From Bolinopsis microptera (lineage: Eukaryota; Ctenophora; Tentaculata; Lobata; Bolinopsidae), in the NCBI RefSeq assembly GCF_026151205.1, contig NC_087075.1:7274858-7338857 (forward strand): a stretch of 64,000 bases of DNA, in the 5' to 3' direction. The notes beneath the pieces are model-generated. The model was not told the DNA's origin, ran no database searches, and saw only the letters and a list, made by a program, of their open reading frames with translations. The position numbers and the translations under genes are program-made. Of the stretch, positions 34,801 to 44,700 are shown in pieces (within the stretch, counting starts at the first letter, position 1; each line of letters opens with the position of its first letter).

Positions 34801-36646
34801 AACATTAACACCATACGTTCGACCCGAAACGGATGCTCCATTTGTAACGGTCGAGGAAACCGAGGCACCAGTGGATGAAACCGATGCTCCTTTAGTTGTA
34901 ACTGACGCTCCAGTCGTTGAAATTGTAAGAGAAGATACCGAAGTTCCTCAAGAGATCACCGAAGCTCCAGCGCCCACAGTTCTTGTTTCTGAAGCAGCTG
35001 AACAAACTGAACCCATGGATCCCAAAACATTAACACCATACGTTCGACCCGAAACGGATGCTCCATTTGTAACGGTCGAGGAAACCGAGGCACCAGTGGA
35101 TGAAACCGATGCTCCAGTTGCTGTAACTGACGCCCCAGTCGATGAAATTGTAAAGGAAGATACTGAAGTTCCTCAAGAGATCACCGAAGCTCCAGCACCC
35201 ACAGTTCTTGTTTCTGAAGCAGCTGAACAAACTGAACCCATGGATCCCAAAACATTAACACCATACGTTCGACCCGAAACGGATGCTCCATTTGTAACGG
35301 TCGAGGAAACCGAGGCACCAGTGGATGAAACCGATGCTCCAGTTGCTGTAACTGACGCCCCAGTCGTTGAAATTGTAAGAGAAGATACTGAAGTTCCTCA
35401 AGAGATCACGGAAGCTCCAGCACCCACAGTTCTTGTTTCTGAAGCAGCTGAACAAACTGAACCCATGGATCCCAAAACATTAACACCATACGTTCGACCC
35501 GAAACGGATGCACCATTTGTAACGGTCGAGGAAACCAAGGCACCAGTGGATGAAACCGATGCTCCAGTTGCTGTAACAGATGCTCCAGTTGTTGAAACAG
35601 ATGCTCCAGTTGTTGAAACAGATGCTCCAGTTGTTATAACTGACGCTCCAGTTGTTGAAACAGATGCTCCAGTTGTTGAAACCGATGCTCCAGTTGCTGT
35701 AACAGATGCACCAGTTGTTGAATCTGATGTTCCAGTTGTTGAAACAGATGCTCCAGTTGTTGAAACAGATGCTCCAGTTGTTGAAACAGATGCTCCAGTT
35801 GTTGTCACTGACGCTCCTGTGGTTGAAACTGACGCTCCAGTTGTTGTAACTGACGCTCCTGTGGTTGAAACTGACGCTCCAGTTGTTGAAACAGATGCTC
35901 CAGTTGTTGAAACAGATGCTCCAGTTGTTGTAACTGACGCTCCAGTTGTTGAAACAGATGCTCCAGTTGTTGAAACAGATGCTCCAGTTGTTATAACTGA
36001 CGCTCCAGTTGTCGAAACAGATGCTCCAGTTGTTGAAACACATGCTCCAGTTGTTGTAACTGACGCTCCAGTTGTTGAAACGGATGCTCCAGTTGTTGAA
36101 ACAGATGCTCCAGTTGTTATAACTGACGCTCCAGTTGTTGAAACGGATGCTCCAGTTGTTGAAACAGATGCTCCAGTTGTTATAACTGACGCTCCAGTTG
36201 TTGAAACAGATGCTCCAGTTGTTGAAACAGATGCTCCAGTTGTTGTAACTGACGCTCCAGTTGTTGAAACTGACGCTCCAGTTGTTGAAACAGATGCTCC
36301 AGTCGTTGAAATCGTTGAAATTGTAAGAGAAGATACCGAAGTTCCTCAAGAGATCACCGAAGCTCCAGCTCCGGTTGTCACAATAAAAGAAGGCCCAGGA
36401 GAATTGGCCGTTACTGTAAAGGAAGACCCAGCACCTGATTTTACTTCGGCCGAAACGTTACCTGAACCAAGTGAAAATAATTACGTGGAGGATGATGAGC
36501 CTATAAATGAGATTGAGCCGACTAATTCTAATTCTGTTGAGCTGGTTACTGTAAAGCAGGGAAAGTCAACAAGTTCGGGATCGAGACTAAATATCAGTTA
36601 TATTTTCCATGCGGTACTATTTCTGATGGCTATCAATCTGACGTAA
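28813..36646 (+). CDS. GPI-anchored mucin-like repeat protein, 1752 aa
   Basis: Five exons join in frame: 28813-28891, 29105-30734, 30961-31202, 33059-33195 and 33476-36646 (5259 bases including TAA). Donors are GTTTGT, GTGAGA, GTATTT and GTTAGT; acceptors are TTATTTCAG, CCCCGCAG, CTCCCCAG and AATGACAG. Exon 1 is a signal peptide (MGFVTLLLCQIFLIFSGECA). The rest is almost entirely Thr, Ser, Glu, Val, Pro and Ala with hardly any Cys, typical of a heavily O-glycosylated stalk. Exon 2 has four 9-residue EVSSTPPGA repeats and TTE-rich runs. Exon 5 has five 75-residue repeats and then many TDAPVVE heptads. The C-terminus (SSGSRLN, then hydrophobic SYIFHAVLFLMAINLT with no basic tail) fits a GPI attachment signal. 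The protein is probably an extended cell-surface or glycocalyx molecule; no binding domain is visible. AATAAA overlaps the stop and recurs at about 36920. Confidence 0.85.
29248..29361 (+). repeat. 27-bp coding repeat (EVSSTPPGA)
   Basis: Four consecutive 9-residue units in exon 2 of the mucin-like gene, differing mainly at synonymous sites, the last ending TPSG. Confidence 0.9.
31203..33058. other. intron 3 of the mucin-like gene
   Basis: 1.86-kb intron. Holds three copies of a roughly 20-bp AAGTATTAGTTGCTACTGA unit at about 31455-31510. No nested gene is seen. Confidence 0.6.
34462..35590 (+). repeat. five 225-bp coding repeats (75 aa)
   Basis: Units of 75 residues run from EIV(R/K)EDTEVPQEITEAPA through MDPKTLTPYVRP to VDETDAPVAVTDAPV. 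They are nearly identical, with scattered changes (R/K, V/L, A/T). Period 225 bp exactly, so frame is preserved. A partial sixth copy (EIVREDTEVPQEITEAPAP) caps the heptad block at about 36310-36370, so the heptads may have expanded within a 75-residue array. Confidence 0.95.
35572..36303 (+). repeat. 21-bp coding repeat (TDAPVVE heptads)
   Basis: About 35 heptads of the type ETDAPVV / VTDAPVV / ITDAPVV. Thr occurs once or twice per heptad beside Pro, a favourable setting for O-glycosylation. A shorter heptad block lies at about 33870-34090. Confidence 0.95.
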
Positions 36647-36959
36647 TAAAATTGAAGTGAATGCTTTTAAAACTATTAGGATCGATTTAGGATATTTTAT
36701 GAGTTAAAGCAGATAATGAGATAAAGACAAATTGCTTGAGAGTTGAAGTGGTCTACGTGAGTTTTAGCTGTGGATAAAGACGTTCGATCGGTGTTTTGTG
36801 TTGTATCAAAGACCCCAGAAAGACCACTCCTCAGCAAATGTAGCTCCTCGTGCCCCTAATACTTTAATAAGGGCCCCTTATCAGAGTTACGAGTTTTAGA
36901 GCCAAATGTTACAAGACAGAATAAAATTTGTACACCAACAAGTTATCTTATAGATTGCG
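36647..36959. other. 3' UTR of the mucin-like gene
   Basis: Probable 3' UTR with AATAAA at 36645-36650 and about 36920. Nothing else is seen. Confidence 0.5.
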
Positions 36960-36971
36960 TGGTTTAGGAAG

Positions 36972-37076
36972 AATATTTGCACGTGACATTTATTTGCACG
37001 TGACATTTATTTGCACGTGACATTTATTTGCACGTGACATTTATTTGCACGTGACATTTGCCTGCACGTGACGGCG
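36972..37076. repeat. 18-bp repeat TTTGCACGTGACATTTAT
   Basis: Six units, each with a CACGTG core (GCACGTGACAT), the last two diverged. Confidence 0.95.
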
Positions 37077-37461
37077 ATTTTCGCATTTGATTGGTAGCTG
37101 TTTCAAGTTGTAATCTCTGTTATCAGTCCGAATATCGCCCCCGCCCGTGGTCAAGTTTATGTTGTTTTGCTATCAGTGTTACTTCATTATATCCAGTGAT
37201 GATATTGATCATACACGCAGGTACTAATGTTACAGGTAGTCACTTCTAAGCGTTATACAACCAAAACATGATCACAAATGAGCGTGCCAGATTCGATTTT
37301 ACGAAGAATTATTAATAGGATCGTTTCTTGTTAGTGTCTTTTCGTGAATCTCGTTATAAAGACCATTCTTACTGGAGTTAAATGCTTTAATTGAATTAAA
37401 TTACTTTGCTTATATCAACTAAAGTTCGGTTTAAAGATACGTGCTATATTTTTTTGGCCTT

Positions 37462-37872
37462 GGGATCGTTCACATATAATTATAGAATAACTTATTCCTA
37501 AATTTATAATTTTCCTGGCTTCATTTAGGAGCTCCTCTAAGGCGGCTGCGGGCTTATTCAATAAGCCCGCAGCCGCCTTAGAGGAGCTCCTAAATGAAGC
37601 CAGGAAAATTATAAATTTTGGGCTTAGAAAATGGACTCAGGTTCTTAAGGTCGACTTCTGACTTGGGAACTGTCTATCAACACCAAATAAGCTATTTTGC
37701 TCGGCCAATATCATATTGCAAGATGTTAAATGCGTCTATCAAAGAATACTAATTGAGAACAACATATTGAATTGTTCACAACTTTTGAAGGGGTATGAGG
37801 GTGAACTTATGGAAACAGCTAGGGGACTAAAATTGCAAAAGAAAGTGGCTAACGTAATATGGGAACGATCTC
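37462..37872. mobile_element. MITE containing a perfect palindrome
   Basis: GGGATCGTTCACATAT at the left and ATATGGGAACGATC at the right are imperfect inverted repeats related to the GTTCACATATTACG MITE family. Inside is the long palindrome at 37500-37620 and a 60-residue open frame (37716-37898) without a known domain. Boundaries are approximate. Confidence 0.5.
37500..37620. repeat. perfect palindrome, 60-bp arms, 1-base centre
   Basis: 37500-37559 is the exact reverse complement of 37561-37620 around a single C at 37560. The core around GGCGGCTGCGGGCTTATT is GC-rich. Such a sequence can extrude as a cruciform and is hard to clone and sequence. Confidence 0.97.
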
Positions 37873-38738
37873 TTGCTAATATTTGTAGCTCAAGCTAGTG
37901 CTGACTTAAAATATTTAAGTTGACATTTTTGGGCAAGTTATGAGTTTTGTATTTTTGCATATTTTGTATGGACCGGGTTGGATCTTAAATCTTGAGTTTT
38001 TACTGGATGCATATTTATTTTAATTAAGCTTTATATAATGCAATTTAATGCCATATTTTTAAGAAAAGATATTTTTATTTAAAATAAGGCATATGGTTTA
38101 AACAATAGTTTTACTTTTAAACATCTTTTTATTCAAATTTTATACCAAAACGGTTGGTATGCGGTTTTATTCGAAAAATATAGAGATTACTTTATAAATA
38201 AAATAACCTGTTGCCCGACATCAATTTGTTATTTTAGAGTTGTTGACTTATTATCATTTTAACCTTTACAATTTTGTAAAACAGCAACCTAGATGAATTA
38301 TAAAACGCATGATGAAGTAAAAACGCGATTTTATTGGTAATTTCTTTTTCGATGCTTTTATAAATATGTAAATATTTTATTTCATAGTTTCTTTCAAATT
38401 CCAAAAACGTTTATCATTGGCTATCATTCACTTGGATAACAAAATAATAACATCTAGAAATCTACAAACGGTAGGATCATAGAACATAAAAGCCCAACCG
38501 TTAATAAAAATCACAATTCAAAATAGCAAAATATAAAAGAGCGTTAAAGTTTTTTTCCCGCAACTTTTTAAGGTCAATTCACATTTCACAATATTTACAA
38601 ATCTCAAGCTTATAAAATACCCAGCATTTATTAATAGTTTAGAAAATGCCCATAATTTATTAATAGTCTGACCTAGAAAAAACAAAGCTAATACGTTCAT
38701 GGTAGGACACAAAAAACCTAAATCATGCTCTCTACGTC
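37873..38738. other. AT-rich, 3' UTR of the transporter gene
   Basis: Very AT-rich. On the minus strand AATAAA occurs at 38661-38656 and 38632-38627, suitable polyadenylation signals for the gene ending at 38739. Nothing else is recognised. Confidence 0.5.
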
Positions 38739-41700
38739 TTATTTTGGCCTTACGACGATGAAAATGCCCAGCATACTCGCAAAGACGGACAGTCCTGTAG
38801 CAACGATGATTGTTTCCCAGGCAACTACGGTATAAACAAAGTACCATGTCATGGCTGCAAGATTCATAACACACGATAGCACACAGAATATCACCTAGGG
38901 GGAGATTGGTGGTTAGGACGATTTATTTAATTAATCAAGCGAGCTGATTCGACGGAAACATTTTTTGATCCTTTAGAATTTAGATCTATACCTATGTTGT
39001 TCTTCCGTTTTGTAATTCAGGAAGAAAGCACAACTAAGTTTCCCACTCTTTCCCCAAAAGTACAGCGAAAATTCTGTTATCTTACCTCACTTCACATTTC
39101 CTTTCCCCAAATAGAGCTTTACATGTATAATTTAAAAAAGATAAACACCGATTTACCGCGAAACTCGATTTACCGCGGATGTTTCCTTTCTCCCAAACTC
39201 GGCGGTAAATCGGGGTTTAACTGTACTAAGCAACCACAAAGTTACCATGGTTACTAGTTACCAGGCAACCACTGTATCTTACCTCACTTCTCTCGTCGAA
39301 CAATCTGCCGATTATACTGTTGAGAGCAAGATGATTGCCCGCATCGCTAACTCCGTAAGCCAGAGCCACTGCCATCAACATTGCCAACCCTGGTGCCTCA
39401 GTGAATTCATCCCCGCTGTTCTGAAAATTTTGTTTTAAGTACGTGGTTAACTTTAAAGTCAACAACTTTTTATTGAGCTTCATAGGTTTCAAGCTTTTTT
39501 AGGTTCGGACAGTTCAAAATGTCGCTATAAAAATGATTTTTTCACTAAAGTTTACGTTCACTTAGAAATAATGGCGGATGAAACAAATTTCCACAGAAAA
39601 CATGATTTTGCTGACAGTAGAGTCAGAGACAGTCAGTCGAAGATAAGCACCAAAGCTTTTATGTTTTCTTTTTAAAAGTATGCGGCTCTCTGTTGACCGT
39701 GTCAGCTGGTGAGGTACTGAGGGAATATTTTAAATAACCTCACATAGGTTAGATCACGAAATAGTGTGTTTTCTTGGTGTTAAATCATCGCTGGAGGATA
39801 ATATGAGATTTGACTGTCGAGCGAAGATTCGACGCCAAGAATACGCGTGAGCATAGCTTCATCTTCTATCTTCTCAGCTTAAAAATAGAAGTACTCAAAG
39901 GTTCATCTTTAAGCTCAAGACTCTATCCTTCTCAACAATCTGGACTTATTTATATTTTTTCCATTATTCCAATAAGATCTCATTTTTAATTCTATCATGC
40001 ATTATTTTTATACATATAAATTTGGATTTGTCTCAATTAAAATGTCTTTTTTTCTTCTAACGCATCAATTTCTTTATGATTCAGCCCTTATTTTTATCAT
40101 AGCTTGTTAATTAATGTGCATAATTTTACTCTGTATCCCTGTCTCAATTTCTATTCTGTACGTGCTATCACTTTTTAAAGCATTTTTACTCAGATTCTCA
40201 TGTGTATTTTCCCGGCCTTATCGGTATCTTGATTATGTCTTAATTATGTGCCAGTCCTATGTCTGAGTTCTTATCTGCGTTGTGTCGTGTGAGGGGTCGT
40301 TCACATATTAAGTAATTATTTTTTGGAACATTTTTAACCCCCCCCCCCCTCCGTAATCAGTTTTACACACAGCTATTGTGTCAAAATTACACTAGCGAAA
40401 TCATTCGGAAACCCCGCCCCCCCCCCCCCCCCCCCCCAGCTGATTACGTAATATGTGAACGAGCAATTACCTTTGGTAGAGAAGTACAGGTAAGGAGAAG
40501 AGAGATGATCGCCAAACATCCTGCCATGATTGTCACTAGAACGTACCTGCAAAATGAGACTGATTATCTTTAAGGTAAGTAGGGGATTAAGCTAGAAAGC
40601 GAAACAGTTTATTATAATAATTTAAATGTTGCAAGTTGCAGCTTGATTTTTGTGTCAACTTTACATGTAGCAATGGGGTCAATTGAACCTAGATTTTATG
40701 ACTTGAGTATCTGATTCTTAATGCAATTAACATTTCTTTTTACCAATCATGGCCGCGCATGTCATTCATTGATTTTGGTCCACGGTACTTCTTAGGTTTC
40801 ATGGCTCGCGACTTGAGTACCAATAAAGTTTGCTTCCGTGGCTAAAATGCTTATAATGACACAACTATGTACGAAATGCCCAGAATTCACGGAATTTTTA
40901 TTAACAGACTTATGGATGTTTGACTGTGCAAGCTGTGGAATTCGTCAAATACCTAATTTAGGAGAATCTTAAGGTCAAACATTTTTCAGTAAGGTTGCTT
41001 CTACACCTTTTTGACTGCTCTGATCTGATGGTCAAAGAAATATCGGGAAATCCTAAAAGTATCTGACAAAAATTTTATTCTAGAGGTTTCTTAAAAGCTT
41101 AAACATCATGTGGAACTGTCAGAATAGATTCGTTACACAAACCTTTACACCGTATGTGACCTCCAACATTTTGTGATTTCGTGTCACGTACTCTAGTGTA
41201 CGCTTGTGTCGCCTATTTTTACTGAATAGCAGTTATCAAGATTCGCTAGAAACTGTTAAACTCTCCCAACACAAAATATCACAGCCAGCTCCACTGCAGT
41301 ACGAACCCGCCGCGGAGGTTGTATTTCATGATAGGCTGGTAGTGGTATTATTGCAATAATGTTTTAACACCGTGAGCTTAGTAAGTTAAAAAATGAGTTT
41401 CAATTTCTTCGAAATGTGTTGAAACGTTATAATGTAACGGGAATCTTAATTGTATCGTTTGTTAAGGTAACATAAGTTAACCTAAGTTAATACAGTTATT
41501 AAGTTAATAAACTGTATAGAAATTAAAATAACGAATAAACGAACCCGAAAGCGGAAATGATGCGGCCAAGAACCAAAGACCCCAAAAGTTCCCCAACTCC
41601 AACCATAATACCAAATAAGGCAATGTGGCTTCCAATCATTGTAGGGATCTGAAACAGTTTTGTAAGTTTTAGATTTGCACCGTGATTCCGCAGTCTGTAC

Positions 41701-44700
41701 TCTATTATCCAAACTGTTCACAGTGATACTGGTTTTAGAATGAATGACAGAAATTTTTATTTGGTGAGGGATGAGAAACGAGTTATGGTGAGGGATGAGA
41801 AACGAGTTATGGTGAAGCTCAGCGGATCGATTTTCTCCATTTTCCATGGGCACGTTCGGCGATACATAGAAATACGACTGGACAACAATAATTGTATCAT
41901 TGGTTTCAATGCCTAAAAGTTTCAAAAGTATAACTGATAGTTTTTCAATTCTAACCACTCTAGACCCCCATCTCAAACAACGACAATTAGTTTTGCTATT
42001 ATCAAATATTTTCAATATCTCTTAAAACTAAGATATATTAAATGTGAGATATTAAGAATATCTCAGTATTACCTCTACGCAGTACATAGTAAAGTAGAAG
42101 CCAGCAGCCAGCATGGAGGGTATCAACCAGACAGTCTGTTTCAGAATCACCAGAGAGAAGGTTTCTTTAATCAAGTTGCCAAATGTCACCGGGTTCAAAT
42201 CTTCTTTCATCTGTTGGGGTGTTGGAGAAATGTAGTTAGAACAGTAGAAATTTTAGTTAGAAATTTAGAGATTTTAGTAAGAACTTTAGAGATTCTAGAT
42301 ACAACTTTAGAGATTTTAGTTAGAAATTTAGAGATTTTAGTTAGAACTTTAGAGATTTTAGTTAGAAATTTAATTAGAAATTTTAGTTAGAAATTTTAGT
42401 TAGAACTTTAGAGATTTTAGTTAGAAATTTAGTTAGAACTTTAAAGATTTTAGTTAGAAATTTAGTTAGAACTTTAGAGATTTTAGTTAGAACTTTAGTT
42501 AGTTTACAGTTAGTTGGTACATGGTTAGAACACCATCCTGATTGTAGGGTAACAGGCTACCACCTCGATTTTAGACCCCCGTTTTTAACGAGGTCTAATT
42601 ATAGGAGTCTGGATTCAAAATTGGAGTTTGAAATATCATGAGATGAATATCGAAGAGTAAAGAGTGTTCATTCTTGCTGGCAGTATTATTTTATGGAGTA
42701 CACTATTTTCCACCAATGATCAGACAACAGCAAAATGAGAGGCCTAGTGTTAAATAGGGAATCCTAAGAAAAAGTTGTTTCATATGTAAGAAGGGTCGAA
42801 ATGTGAGTGATATTTGTCTGAGTGACTCCTCTTTTTATGCCAATGTCTATCTCCAGTCCCTCTCTCTCTCTCTCTCAGTACTTACTCCGTCAAGGAGAGG
42901 TTTTCTTTCTGTATCAGACGTTCTTGGTGGAGTCCTCAACAGTACGTACATTACTGTTCCTAGCATGTTCAGTCCAAGGAGAATTCCGTATACTGTTACT
43001 CTGAAGGATTGTGGGTTATATATCCGCGTTTTTTGGGCAGAAATAGGCCATTACAGTATTACTGCAGGAATCCAACAAAATACGAGTTTGCAGCTCAATA
43101 TTAATGATCTCCGCTGCTTTTCAGCGTAGAAAAGCTGTAGAAGTTCGACCGTCAAGAAATCGTATTAAATTAATATATCACGTGATTAAATGCCGAACTC
43201 TTGTACGTGGTCACTCTGACCACGTACAAGAGTTCGGCATTTAGTCACGTGATATATTAATTTAAATTTTACCACTGGTCACATGTACGCGATATTTTCG
43301 CAAAAATATTTCACACTTATTCCAAAAATAAATTCACGAATCCAACAAAAATAAGGAAAAATATTGACCTAAGAAACTTGACCATCAATAAATCTTGTGA
43401 AGGTCATGTGACTCTTATAGGTATGTACGTGGTCTCTCTGCTGTACGCGATATTTCAAAAGTTGTATACTAGATGGGTACTAGTTTAACGTGCCACCCAT
43501 GCACTTAGCCAGACCTGAATTAATGCTGAATGTTTAACACGGGGGCTGACAAATATTGCTCAAAGTAAAAGTCACGTGACTCAATCTCATATAGGTATGT
43601 ACGTGATTCCACTGCTGTACGCGGTATTTCGCAGAATATCATCTCAGTTCCAAAAGTAGAGGGGTACTAACGTTCTGCAGATTATGCAGTCCCTGTAGTA
43701 ATTCTAAACATTTAACACGGGTTCAACTCGTGACGAGTTGCACATTTAACACGAGGGTTGGTGATATCAGCAGCAACTTCTTGGAGCGCACTAATTGTAT
43801 GTAATGTTGACAGGATAGGGGGGTATTACTTCTAGTTCTACCTGCCAACTTCTTACTAAAGGTCCCTAAATATGGTACCAGCAACAAGTGTGTCAACTTC
43901 AAGCCTTATGATAATTATAAGCGTGTCAGAAGTCAAGGCTTCGCATTATGGGGTCGCACCACGTCGGGCTTTTATAACTGAGTCTGCTGTCCAGGACGGA
44001 CAAGTTGTGATCATGTTGTAGTCTGTACTGTTTAGTCTAGACATCACGTGGTAATGAAATAATCCTAGAAGAAATCTTACGTGGTGTTGTCCATAACATT
44101 TGTGTCAACTTTAAACCTTATTAAAATAATCACGTACAGTACAAACAAAACTCAAATTATGGGGCAGATGGGACTTCGTAATAGGTTTAAATGAATTTAA
44201 TATCATGATATAACACTCTCCTCACTCTCCTCACTCTCCTCACTCTTCTCACTCTCCTCACTCTCTTCACTCTCCTCACTCTCTTCACTCTCCTCACTCT
44301 CCTCACTCTCCTCACTCTCCTCACTCTCCTCACTCTCCTCACTCTCCTCACTCTCCTCACTCTCCTCACTCTCCTCACTCTCCTCACTCTCCTCACTCTC
44401 CTCACTCTCCTCACTCTCCTCACTCTCCTCACTCTCCTCACTCTCCTCACTCTCCTCACTCTCCTCACTCTCCTCACTCTCCTCACTCTCCTCACTCTCC
44501 TCACTCTCCTCACTCTCCTCACTCTCCTCACTCTCCTCACTCTCCTCACTCTCCTCACTCTCCTCACTCTCCTCACTCTCCTCACTCTCCTCACTCTCCT
44601 CACTCTCCTCACTCTCCTCACTCTCCTCACTCTCCTCACTCTCCTCACTCTCCTCACTCTCCTCACTCTCCTCACTCTCCTCACTCTCCTCACTCTCCTC

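Noticed and set aside
33466-36349. Minus-strand frames opposite the mucin-like gene (up to 289 residues)
   Set aside because: Shadows of the repetitive plus-strand exon; the plus frame has the splice joins, signal peptide and GPI signal.
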